Below are positions 45,474 through 53,307 of a stretch of 62,437 bases of DNA, one piece after another. Origin of the DNA: an uncultured Collinsella sp. (GTDB taxonomy: Bacteria > Actinomycetota > Coriobacteriia > Coriobacteriales > Coriobacteriaceae); assembly GCA_900541015.1 (NCBI GenBank), contig UQIB01000013.1, positions 1-62,437 of the forward strand, in the 5' to 3' direction. Under the pieces are notes generated by a model. The model saw only the letters and a program-made list of their open reading frames with translations, ran no database searches and was not told the origin of the DNA. Each line of letters starts with the position of its first letter. The stretch's first letter is position 1. The translations under genes were made by a program, and so were the position numbers.

Positions 45474-45563
45474 TTTCATAACAGAAGAAGGCGCGCTGCC
45501 TGCGGTTGATGCAGGCAGCCCGCCTCTTGCATAAAGCTCTGCTGAGGCTTGAAATTAGCTCGC
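45458..45563 (+). repeat. Left boundary direct repeat of the 6.8-kb island
   Basis: About 105 bp closely match 52226-52334 in the same orientation. The match covers the last palindrome arm, CAGAA.AAGGCGCGCTGCC, the hairpin 45488-45503 / 45511-45526 (AAGGCGCGCTGCCTGC, loop GGTTGAT) and GCTCTGCTGAGG beyond. It also serves as a terminator for the antiporter gene. The right arm has a few changes (CCCGCCTC for GCGCCTT). Confidence 0.8.
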
Positions 45564-45708
45564 TATGTAAATTAGGAAACATTAATTGCCAATACTTCAA
45601 ATTCTGAAATTAGACAATGCATTTCTTGAGTCTTAATTGCAAATATCGGATATATTCGAAATAATGAAAGACGATTAAGCAATTTGATTTCAAAGGAGCG
45701 ATGAAGCG

Positions 45709-46950
45709 ATGGCGTACAAGACGCTCGAAAAACTCTTTTATGCAGATCCAAGCTCCGATCGTTATGCTTGCCATGACGAGCTGCTGCGCGAGCGCCTTAC
45801 TGCCGACGGCACGGTGCGGACTGGAATTCACCTTGAGCATGGTGAACTGTTCGCTTGTGTTCCTTTGAACCTGTCTGTTGCTAGCGAGCGGATCCTCAGA
45901 AAAGAGCGAAAGATTTCCAACCTGTGGAACAGCTTGCCTTATGTGGCTTTGGGGGCCTCGATTCGTTCGCTGGTGCTTGAGGAGGTTGTTTTCAGCAACG
46001 AGATGGAGGGTGTGCACAGCACACGGCGCCAGATTGAAGCGGCGCTGGAGTCTGCGGAGGATGCTGCGGCCGAACTTTGCGGTGCCGCCGAAAAGGAGCA
46101 CACTCCTTTTATTGAATTTGCTCGTCTCTACCTTCAGCTGGTGGATGGTTCAAGTCGTCCCGGTAAACCCGAGGATATCCGCGAGATTTTCGATGCCGTC
46201 ACTAAGGGCGTGCTTGACCCGAAGGACCGTCCGGATGGCAAGATGTTCCGTTTGGGTCCCGTTGTGATTGAGAACAGTCGGGGCAAGATTCTCCATCAGG
46301 GTGTTTCCTCGGAGCCCGAAATTATTGACCTTCTTGGCAAGATGATAGAGTTGGGCAATCGCGAAGATGTCCCAAGTCTCTATGCAGCCTCAATCTGCCA
46401 TTTTCTCTTTGAGTATATTCACCCCTTCTATGATGGTAACGGGAGAACGGGGAGATATCTTCTCGCGTTGAGCCTGAACGAGACGTTGTCGCAGCCCACG
46501 GTGTTGTCGCTCTCCAGGACGATTGCTGAGAATAAAACCGCATATTACAAGGCGTTTGACGTGGTGGAGAGGCCCCTTAACGGCAGCGAGGCTACTCCGT
46601 TTGTTGCAATGATTCTTGATTTGGTCGAGCAAGCGCAAGATGCCGTTCTGAGTGATTTGGCCGAAAAGCGCGTACAACTCGATGATCTTAAGCGGGCGAT
46701 CGATGAGCTCGACGATACGTTTACCGAAAGGGCAAAAGATATTCTGTTTTATGCGGCACAGATGCATATCTTCGGTGCCTTTGGCGAATCTACGCTTGAT
46801 GGTGTGTCGGGCTATCTCGATGTGACAAAACCGACAGCGAGTAGGTCATTGTCGAGCCTAATCGCTGCCGGATATTTAGAAAAGGTGTCCGCAAGGCCGC
46901 TCGTGTGCAAGATGACGGTGGCGGGACTTAATCTGCTCGGGCTAGAGTGA
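45709..46950 (+). CDS. Fic-domain protein (probable AMP transferase)
   Basis: A 413-aa Fic protein. The catalytic motif is HPFYDGNGRTGR (H238, F240, D242, N244, R246, R249). The inhibitory-helix consensus [S/T]xxxE[G/N] occurs as SNEMEG at 96-101, so it is a class II enzyme with N-terminal self-inhibition. The C-terminal ~80 residues (YAAQMHIFGAF, GYLDVTKPTASRSLSSLIAAGYLEKV) form a winged helix, typical of Fic/DOC-like regulators that bind DNA. GGAG lies before ATG 45709. It sits inside the repeat-bounded island, convergent with the FHA-TIR operon. Confidence 0.93.
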   Translation: MAYKTLEKLFYADPSSDRYACHDELLRERLTADGTVRTGIHLEHGELFACVPLNLSVASERILRKERKISNLWNSLPYVALGASIRSLVLEEVVFSNEMEGVHSTRRQIEAALESAEDAAAELCGAAEKEHTPFIEFARLYLQLVDGSSRPGKPEDIREIFDAVTKGVLDPKDRPDGKMFRLGPVVIENSRGKILHQGVSSEPEIIDLLGKMIELGNREDVPSLYAASICHFLFEYIHPFYDGNGRTGRYLLALSLNETLSQPTVLSLSRTIAENKTAYYKAFDVVERPLNGSEATPFVAMILDLVEQAQDAVLSDLAEKRVQLDDLKRAIDELDDTFTERAKDILFYAAQMHIFGAFGESTLDGVSGYLDVTKPTASRSLSSLIAAGYLEKVSARPLVCKMTVAGLNLLGLE

Positions 46951-47077
46951 ATATCGGTTATCAGACAAATGAACACTCCGAGCGCTTGCCCGCCATTCCT
47001 CCATGGTGTGAAATCGCTCTTATCCCATTGAGGCGCCTTTGAGGTCACCAATGGACTGTTGCGGCGAGCGGTGAAAG

Positions 47078-48553
47078 CTATGATTCAATTTCGTTTGACA
47101 CGTACGCCAGGAGTTCATCGTCTAAGGCCTTCAGAGAGTTCTTGATTTCCCGCCTGCGCTCGCGAGCCTGTTCGATTTTTGCATCACATTCTCGTTTTGC
47201 CTTGAATTCGAACGGGCTGAAAAAGGAACGTCTGCTCTTAAGCTCTCGAAGTTCTTTCCCCAAACGGTCAAATTCATCTTCGAGCGCTTGTTTTTGCGAC
47301 TTTTTAATAGGATTATCTAACCAATATTTGGCTTGGAGTTCTGCTTCTTTTTCAGCGCGCTCACGTTCCTTCTTCTTCTCGGGGTCGTATTCGTCACGCT
47401 TTGCCATGTCCTTTTCTAACTGTTCTCTCCGAAGCTGTTTTGCCTCATCGCCAAGGAAAAAGCCGTCGTTTGTTATTTGCCCGCTAGAGTACTGGCTGTA
47501 GTATCGGCGATTTGTTCGAACTTTGATACATAGCTCCTCGAGAGTGCACAATATGCCCCAGCATCTTAAGAGCATCTCGTCTGTGGCAGTGCCTTGTTTG
47601 GCGACTTTATTGTCAAAGAGGTCGATAGCTAAGCGAGTCGCTTCTATGCAACTATCGTACGCATTTATGCATAGATTAAGAGCTTCTTCTTCGTTGTCAT
47701 AGTCGAAATCACCTGTCCCGTAGTAATCAAATACACGGACCTTGTTCCACCGTTCCGACCATGTGGAGCAGCCGTTGACCGCAGAGTTTAGGATCGTGAT
47801 TGCAGCATTGTAATACATTGATGAAATGTTGCGCGCTGCAAGACCGGAAAGGTCTTCGGTAAAGGCGTCGAGGAGCTCTTCGATATTCTCGGGTATCTCG
47901 GCACTCTCCCCCTGCTCTTTGCTGAGCCTCTTTACGGCAGCCGTTTGTAATTCACACACGGCCTCTATATTTTTCCATTGGAGTTCACGCGACTGTAGGT
48001 GACGAATGAGCCCCGATTGAATTAACTCTAGATTCTTCGCATTCGGTAGATTTGCAAGTTTCTGGCAGAAATAGTCTATCTCAGAGTTTGTGATAGCTCG
48101 CAAATGCTCAATGAAACCTATCGCTATGTTTAGCGCGGCGTTTATCTCATCAAAATCTGATGGGGCTCGATTTAGCAGCTTTAGCATATTGATGCATGCT
48201 GCATTTGATTCCGACAAGCGATCGTTGTCAAACGTGAGCTGCCAGTCTATCGCTTTTGCCTTTATTGACCATGCCTCGGCGTTCTTAAGATCAATCTCGA
48301 GGGCCATGGAGGCATATTTCTCAGCATCAGCGTTGTTACCTGCTTTTTGAGCGGTTCTGGCCAAGGCGAGATATCGATTGACATCTTCAGTGCGGTCTGT
48401 TTTCACTGTGCCTTCAACTTGGACAACACCTTCGACCATCATTTTCTTTGCGGTTTCAAGCGTGTATTTCATACCGCAACTTTGACAGACGAAAAAGTCT
48501 CCATCCTTGATTATCTCTGTGCTACCGCAGAGTTCGCATTTTAGCGCTTTCAT
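47078..48553 (-). CDS. Zinc-ribbon and TPR coiled-coil protein
   Basis: A 491-aa protein. An N-terminal zinc ribbon (C6-x2-C9, C23-x2-C26) precedes a TPR-like repeat (about 55-95, NRYLALARTAQKAGNNADAEKYASMALEID), a long helical middle, and a charged coiled-coil C-terminus (about 385-491). Similar zinc-ribbon/TPR proteins occur in many gut Firmicutes and Actinobacteria with unknown roles. Its ATG overlaps the TIR-like gene stop by 4 bp (ATGA). Codon use is more AT-rich than the surroundings. It is last in the operon and may be a scaffold or effector-binding subunit. Confidence 0.8.
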   Translation of the reverse strand: MKALKCELCGSTEIIKDGDFFVCQSCGMKYTLETAKKMMVEGVVQVEGTVKTDRTEDVNRYLALARTAQKAGNNADAEKYASMALEIDLKNAEAWSIKAKAIDWQLTFDNDRLSESNAACINMLKLLNRAPSDFDEINAALNIAIGFIEHLRAITNSEIDYFCQKLANLPNAKNLELIQSGLIRHLQSRELQWKNIEAVCELQTAAVKRLSKEQGESAEIPENIEELLDAFTEDLSGLAARNISSMYYNAAITILNSAVNGCSTWSERWNKVRVFDYYGTGDFDYDNEEEALNLCINAYDSCIEATRLAIDLFDNKVAKQGTATDEMLLRCWGILCTLEELCIKVRTNRRYYSQYSSGQITNDGFFLGDEAKQLRREQLEKDMAKRDEYDPEKKKERERAEKEAELQAKYWLDNPIKKSQKQALEDEFDRLGKELRELKSRRSFFSPFEFKAKRECDAKIEQARERRREIKNSLKALDDELLAYVSNEIES

Positions 48554-49209
48554 TTCGATTGCTCCATTTCATACCCTTTGCTGTTCATTTCCCGTATTAG
48601 TTTCTGCTTTATCTCAAAAACGTCATCCTTGTAAGGGAGATATAAGATGCCGTTTATATCGGACGGTTTTTCTATCGGCGGGTTGGCTTCTTTGAGAAGG
48701 ATCGCGGTCCTAGACCTGCCGAATTTCATCAGTAACATCCCAAGCTCCAAAACTACGTTCTGGCGAGCTCTTGGCTGCGGTTGATCCTGTTCATTCTTTG
48801 GACAGCCTATATCGTCCGGGGTCATAAGTACTATCCCGAAATTAGCGCAAGGGATGTATTCCATTAGTTGTTCGATTACTGTTCGGCCCCCTATAGGCTG
48901 ATTATCGGGGAAAATAGGCTCGAGATTTAACTCTTCGAGAAGACGTTGGAGTTGGTTTCGGGCGGTTTTATCGTGGCCGTAAACAACGAAAACTTCGTTG
49001 TTTGGTTCATCAATGATTTCATCTTCGATGGTTTTCCGGACCTGATCAGCGTTATTTCCTTGACAAAAGAAGCCGCCGCTGTCGTAGACATATACGGCTG
49101 TTCCACTCTCGAGCTTTATTCGATAGCCAATAGTTTTGTATCTCTGGGCCGTTTTTACCGGAATTTCTTTTGAAATAAGAAGCGAGATTAATTTATCCTT
49201 ATCGATCAT
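48550..49209 (-). CDS. TIR-like nucleotide-binding protein (CAP12/Pycsar TIR-like family)
   Basis: A 219-aa protein. Residues 72-190 match the TIR-like effector domain: VFVVYGHDKTARNQLQRLLEEL, FGIVLMTPDDIG and NVVLELGMLLMKFGR with Glu155 at the place of the catalytic glutamate, then INGILYLPY. Related domains degrade NAD+ in phage-defence effectors. Residues 1-70 (GYRIKLESGTAVYVYDSGGFFCQG) resemble the TBP-like N-terminal domain of RNase HIII. It could be an NADase effector or a nucleotide sensor. It is coupled by 4-bp overlap to the TPR gene and by 11-bp overlap to the small gene before it. Confidence 0.82.
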   Translation of the reverse strand: MIDKDKLISLLISKEIPVKTAQRYKTIGYRIKLESGTAVYVYDSGGFFCQGNNADQVRKTIEDEIIDEPNNEVFVVYGHDKTARNQLQRLLEELNLEPIFPDNQPIGGRTVIEQLMEYIPCANFGIVLMTPDDIGCPKNEQDQPQPRARQNVVLELGMLLMKFGRSRTAILLKEANPPIEKPSDINGILYLPYKDDVFEIKQKLIREMNSKGYEMEQSK

Positions 49210-49480
49210 TAGCTGTCCTTGCTTTAACCAGTGCCGCTCTTTGCCTTATCAACGAAGTCATGCGCAATATTTTCGAGTTCGCACCTTCGATATCGTTTGA
49301 TTCGATTGATTGCGATAGATCACGAAGTGCGCTCGATATTTCATCTTCAATTTGAGCGCTTGCTTCACAACTGGCGGGGTCGGCAAAGCTTGAAGTTTCC
49401 AAGAGGCTGGTCATTGATGCGCGCAACTCTGAAGGTGATTCATCTAGAAGCAGTCTTAGCTGAAGTTCAAGGTTCTGCAT
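49199..49480 (-). CDS. Small helical protein in the FHA-TIR operon
   Basis: A 93-aa, mostly helical acidic protein (MQNLELQLRLLLDESPSELRASM...). No family seen. Its start lies 22 bases inside the preceding membrane-protein gene and its end overlaps the TIR-like start by 11 bp, where the TIR gene's AAGGA site sits. Ribosome site is weak, so translation may depend on coupling. It could be a partner or inhibitor of the TIR-like protein. Confidence 0.55.
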   Translation of the reverse strand: MQNLELQLRLLLDESPSELRASMTSLLETSSFADPASCEASAQIEDEISSALRDLSQSIESNDIEGANSKILRMTSLIRQRAALVKARTANDR

Positions 49481-49878
49481 GGATTGCGATTTGCTTGAAC
49501 TTGGTTTTCAACAGTAGATGCGTGAGATTCGGAAGCGCCTGTTGCGAAGAGCGTGGCTGTCGCAGCGCTTGCTAGCAGAAAACTGAGAATTGGAATTGCT
49601 GGAAGCGCCTCTGTTTTTAACGCGGACCCTAGCATGCCTAACAACAATTGGACTGTAAACGATACGCCAATAACAAGTATCTTTGAGATACCAAATATCT
49701 TAAGATTCTTTTGGGGTCCAAATAACAAGGTTGAAACCACCAGGGCGAGCATGACCAAAGAGAATGCGCTCTCAATCCAAAAAGTGGTTGAGGGTCCAAA
49801 TAAAAGTATTGTCACGCTTTCGATAGCTATGAAGAGGGCTACGGGGATTGCTGCAATATATGCCTGTGTGTTCTTCAT
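49456..49878 (-). CDS. Four-helix membrane protein in the FHA-TIR operon
   Basis: A 140-aa protein from ATG 49878 with hydrophobic helices at about 6-26 (AYIAAIPVALFIAIESVTIL), 35-55, 64-86 and 90-110, then a short polar tail. No family known. Its start lies 107 bp inside the frame of the preceding SPFH gene. A stop in the third frame (TAATG) suggests that the SPFH gene may normally end exactly here. It could anchor the complex to the membrane. Confidence 0.65.
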   Translation of the reverse strand: MKNTQAYIAAIPVALFIAIESVTILLFGPSTTFWIESAFSLVMLALVVSTLLFGPQKNLKIFGISKILVIGVSFTVQLLLGMLGSALKTEALPAIPILSFLLASAATATLFATGASESHASTVENQVQANRNPCRTLNFS

Positions 49879-50983
49879 TACGACCTCGTGCTCCGCACTC
49901 GGGACAGAACTTCTCGGTTCCAGAGAAGCGATATCCACACTCGGAGCAGAACTTTGCAGCACTTTGCTGCGAATTGGTATCCGCAGGGATGGGCTGCGTC
50001 GCGGACGTGCCGGTCGCTTGTGAGAGTGCATCGGTCATAACTGACCCCATGGTTCCGCCGACACCGGCCATTACGCCCAGGCCAATTCCCATGTTTGCGT
50101 ATTCGCCAGTCGCTTCGTTTTGGGCCATCTTTTCGGCAACATCGAAGCTGCGTTCCTGTTGATAGGTATAGCCCTCGATTTGCCGTTTTTCTGCGCGTGC
50201 TTTTGCGGAGATTACGGTGCGCTGCGCCGCAGTTTCTTGTTCGATAATGCTGACCTGTCGTTTTATCTGTGCTTCGCGTACGTCGGCATATTGCTTGAAA
50301 TGGAGGTCCTTAAACTTCTCGTATACCGGATCACCTTCGGGTTTGACGATCGCGGTGACCAGCATTTGCGTTAATGAGAGGCCGTATGCGGCAAAGTCGG
50401 GAAGCAGCTTGTTCTTAAGCGAGTCGGATAACTCTTCAAGGTGTGCATCAAGTTCGAAAATGGAGAGTTTTTGTTCGGTAATTACTTGTGCAAGATGAGT
50501 TTTTATTCGAGTTTGCAGGAAAGCTTTGAAATAACTGATCAGCTTGTCCTGGGAGAGCAAAGCTTCGGTTCCAACAAGCTTGAGAAGGAGCCTGCGGGGC
50601 TCTTTTACAGCAAGAGCCATCTCTCCGGACGCCCCGAGCGAGAGCGGAAATCCATAAGTCGGTTCCATGAACTGAATCTTGGAATTGGTTCCCCAGCGGA
50701 TGCCCATCTGCTCGATGAGGTTAACAAAGTAGACCTCTGAGTGAAACGGGCTGACACCACCGGTCGTTATCTTCGAAATGCCGTTCAGTAACGGTAGATT
50801 TTGAGTCTCAAGTTCATGCCTGCCTGGTCCAAATGAATCCAGAGCTTGTCCATTAAGGAAGAAAATTGCTTCTTGGGTCTCGTGAACAATGAGTTGCGAG
50901 CCCGTATTGAAGTCTTCTGAGGGGTGTTTCCAGATAAAAGTTTGGTTATTGCCCTCATATTTGATGACATCCGTGATGCTCAT
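49772..50983 (-). CDS. SPFH-domain (virion core-like) protein with C-terminal zinc ribbon
   Basis: A 403-aa protein. The SPFH/Band 7-like domain (about 15-280) is of the YdjI/virion-core type: IVHETQEAIFFLNGQALDSFGPGRHELETQ. A short hinge and glycine-rich segment follow, then a zinc ribbon FCSECGYRFSGTEKFCPECGAR (four Cys). The last 35 residues (after GARGRN) are unlike the family, which usually stops right after the ribbon. ATG 50983 follows AAGG. SPFH proteins assemble on membranes. Here it sits between the FHA and membrane-protein genes. Confidence 0.8.
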   Translation of the reverse strand: MSITDVIKYEGNNQTFIWKHPSEDFNTGSQLIVHETQEAIFFLNGQALDSFGPGRHELETQNLPLLNGISKITTGGVSPFHSEVYFVNLIEQMGIRWGTNSKIQFMEPTYGFPLSLGASGEMALAVKEPRRLLLKLVGTEALLSQDKLISYFKAFLQTRIKTHLAQVITEQKLSIFELDAHLEELSDSLKNKLLPDFAAYGLSLTQMLVTAIVKPEGDPVYEKFKDLHFKQYADVREAQIKRQVSIIEQETAAQRTVISAKARAEKRQIEGYTYQQERSFDVAEKMAQNEATGEYANMGIGLGVMAGVGGTMGSVMTDALSQATGTSATQPIPADTNSQQSAAKFCSECGYRFSGTEKFCPECGARGRNEEHTGIYCSNPRSPLHSYRKRDNTFIWTLNHFLD

Positions 50984-51002
50984 AGTCACCTTGTTTCCAT
51001 GG

Positions 51003-51935
51003 TTAGTAATGTTGATTTGCTAAGATAGCCGTCGTTGCTACGACGGCAAAAGTGGTGCTGAGACCCAGGCGCAGGATGTCGCCGGGGTACAGCTGGGCGG
51101 GCGCTCCGGAGCTGATGTCGAGTTCGTTATTGTCGGCTGTTCGAATCAGATGCGTGCCGTTGGTCGAACCGAGGTCTTGTGCGTACCAAGCATTGTTCTC
51201 GGCGAAGATACGGAGATGCCTGGCGGAGACATCAAGCCCAACATCGGTGACAGCGCCGTCTTCGAGTGCGAGCGCTCCGATGATGGAGCCCATGGCAGAA
51301 GGCTCAATGACATAAGGGCCGCCGATGACGAGTTCGTTATCGATCCTGATAAGGCCGATCGCATGTTCGGTGCCCGTTTGTTTTAAATCGTATGGACAGA
51401 AAGAAATACTTGAGGGGGTAAACGACCTGGCATTCTCTGCGAATTCAAAGCGGTTTCTGATGTACGCGATAGCACGGGCCGGATTGCACCAACAGGCGGT
51501 TGAAACAACGAGCGCGATTGAGATAAGAGCCCTGTCTTCTTTGTCTGGCTGGCAGCTGACGAGGCGCGAGGCGGCGTTCCGGTAAAGGAGCCCATTACGC
51601 CCACAGGCACTGAGCGCTTGAGCCATCGCGTCAGTCGCTGCCGCAATCATGGTATAGATGTCGGCGTTCGAATACCCTTTTTTCTGCAGCTTGTGCAGGA
51701 TTTGATTCGATGCGCAGGACCAGTCGGCAAAGTAGCGATCTTCTAGGGAGCTCGGCTGCGAGTGCACAATCGTGCGCGAAAGCCAGCTGGTATCCTGTGC
51801 CATTTGGGCGGTAGGCTGTCCATTTGTTAACGGCAGATCGGATAGTAACAGCTCAGCAAGTGCGCGATGGCTCAGGGTAAATGAAGTCTTGAACAGGGAG
51901 AACATGACCTCGAGCGGTGTTTGCCGTCTTGGCAT
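51003..51935 (-). CDS. FHA-domain protein
   Basis: A 310-aa protein, first gene of the operon. The N-terminal 190 residues are of unknown type. The C-terminal FHA domain (about 200-305) keeps the phosphothreonine-binding residues in VSARHLRIFA (about 236-245) and LGSTNGTHLI (255-264). The domain reads phosphothreonine on partner proteins, but no Ser/Thr kinase gene lies within the island. AAGGAAGGGAGG precedes ATG 51935. It likely recruits the SPFH protein 20 bp downstream to a phosphorylated partner. Confidence 0.85.
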   Translation of the reverse strand: MPRRQTPLEVMFSLFKTSFTLSHRALAELLLSDLPLTNGQPTAQMAQDTSWLSRTIVHSQPSSLEDRYFADWSCASNQILHKLQKKGYSNADIYTMIAAATDAMAQALSACGRNGLLYRNAASRLVSCQPDKEDRALISIALVVSTACWCNPARAIAYIRNRFEFAENARSFTPSSISFCPYDLKQTGTEHAIGLIRIDNELVIGGPYVIEPSAMGSIIGALALEDGAVTDVGLDVSARHLRIFAENNAWYAQDLGSTNGTHLIRTADNNELDISSGAPAQLYPGDILRLGLSTTFAVVATTAILANQHY

Positions 51936-52129
51936 GATATCCTCCCTTCCTTGACCTTATTCGCTAAATAAAGGATAAGGGTGCCACTAGCCGATTTTAC
52001 TGTGCAACAAATTGCATGTCGACGAGCGGTCGTGCTGCCTGATACGCTTGCTCCAGCATGAGAGCTGGTTATCTTAGGGGTGCTATACGGTCTCGTTTTG
52101 ATTAGGATGGCATGACTCAACCGCCCTTC

Positions 52130-52241
52130 GGGAAACTGTGTCCCGGAATGGATAACCAGATTGGGATGCAGCTTCCGCAGTCCCGACCCGTTGCGGAAAC
52201 GGTGTCCCAGAATTGGCGTTCGAAACGGGACGCAGTTTCCC
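52130..52241. repeat. Two palindromic units, right side of the island
   Basis: Units at 52130-52178 and 52193-52241 have the same arms (GGGAAAC...GTCCCGGAAT / GGGATGCAGCTTCC, and GCGGAAAC / GCAGTTTCCC) as the array at 45243. The gap 51936-52337 otherwise contains only the direct repeat below and no gene. Confidence 0.78.
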
Positions 52242-52334
52242 TTACAAACAGAACAAGGCGCGCTGCCTGCGGTTGATGCAGGCAGCGCGCCTTTTGCGTT
52301 GAGCTCCGTTGAGGTCCGAAACCGTGGCTTGCGA
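52226..52334 (+). repeat. Right boundary direct repeat of the island, with terminator
   Basis: It matches 45458-45563 in direct orientation. It contains a perfect hairpin AAGGCGCGCTGCCTGC (52255-52270), loop GGTTGAT, GCAGGCAGCGCGCCTT (52278-52293), followed by T's on the plus strand. It serves as the terminator of the SDR gene, whose stop is at 52338. Confidence 0.8.
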
Positions 52335-52337
52335 CCT

Positions 52338-53087
52338 TTAGGAGCGGGCGGCTCCGTCGACGGGGAGCACGGCGCCAGTGACGTAGGAGGACATGTCGCT
52401 CGCCAGGAAAACAAAGGCGTTGGCGACATCCTCGGGCTCGCCCATGCGACCCAGCGGAATGGTGGCGATGATGGGCTTGATGACCTCTTCGGGCAGGTTG
52501 GCGACCATATCGGTCTTGGTCACGCCGGGTGCGACGGCATTGACGCGAATGCCCATGGGGGCGAGCTCGCGCGAGAGCGACTGGACCATACCGTTGACGG
52601 CAAACTTGGACGTGGGGTAGCCGACGCCGGAGGGCTGGCCGTACTTGGCGACCATCGAGCTTGTGGTGGTGATGGTGCCGCCGTGGCCGGCCTCGGTCAT
52701 GATCTTGGCGGCAGCCTGGTGGCCGTTAAAGACGGCGACGACGTTGAGGTCCATAACTTTGGCGAACTCCTCGGCCGTGTAGTCCAAGAGGGGTGAACGC
52801 TGGGAGATACCGGCATTGTTGACGACCGTGTCCAAGCCGCCCATGTCGGCTGCAGCCTGCGTAAAGGCCTCGGTCACGGCCTCGAGTGAGGTGAGGTCGC
52901 AGGAACGGCCCCAGACCTTGGCGTCGGGATAGGCGGCTGTCAGCTTCTCAACGGCCGCGTCGGCAGTCTCCTGGCGCGAGCCAAAGACGGTGACGGCAGC
53001 GCCTTCCTCGATAAAACGGCAGACGATCGCATAGCCGATACCGCGCGTGCCTCCGGTGATGATTGCTTTCTTGCCCTCGAGCAACAT
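52338..53087 (-). CDS. Short-chain dehydrogenase/reductase (FabG-like)
   Basis: A 249-aa SDR. Cofactor site ITGGTRGIGYAIV, NNAGISQRSPL, catalytic Ser region (TTTSSMVAKYG) and YPTSK (Tyr-x3-Lys), and a C-terminal SSYVTGAVLPVDGA typical of 3-oxoacyl-ACP reductases and related oxidoreductases. ATG 53087 follows AGAGGAAG; the frame opens 40 codons earlier without a site. Not within a fatty-acid operon, so the substrate is uncertain. Confidence 0.88.
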   Translation of the reverse strand: MLLEGKKAIITGGTRGIGYAIVCRFIEEGAAVTVFGSRQETADAAVEKLTAAYPDAKVWGRSCDLTSLEAVTEAFTQAAADMGGLDTVVNNAGISQRSPLLDYTAEEFAKVMDLNVVAVFNGHQAAAKIMTEAGHGGTITTTSSMVAKYGQPSGVGYPTSKFAVNGMVQSLSRELAPMGIRVNAVAPGVTKTDMVANLPEEVIKPIIATIPLGRMGEPEDVANAFVFLASDMSSYVTGAVLPVDGAARS

Positions 53088-53246
53088 GGTGCTTCCTCTC
53101 ATCGCGGGCGGACATACACGGCACAGCATAGCGGCGGCAAAATACAGCTGCCGTCGCATATCGGCAAACGGTATCCACGGTTGTTGACGAACGGTCAAGT
53201 TGTTCAAACGTTAGTCGACCACTTCGCGAAAAAGATGTAACTAAAA

Positions 53247-53276
53247 GGGGCTCCCATCCAATCGGACGGGAGCCCC
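53247..53276 (-). terminator. Terminator of the homoserine dehydrogenase gene
   Basis: GGGGCTCCC pairs with GGGAGCCCC around a 12-base loop, followed by TTTTAG on the minus strand, 32 bp after the hom stop. Confidence 0.88.
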
Positions 53277-53307
53277 TCATGCGTTATTTGATTTGCCGAG
53301 AATCGGA

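Noticed and set aside
48550..49209. A CBASS, Thoeris or Pycsar locus around the TIR-like gene
   Set aside because: No cyclic-nucleotide synthase and no ThsA-like gene lies beside it, so none of these names can be used.
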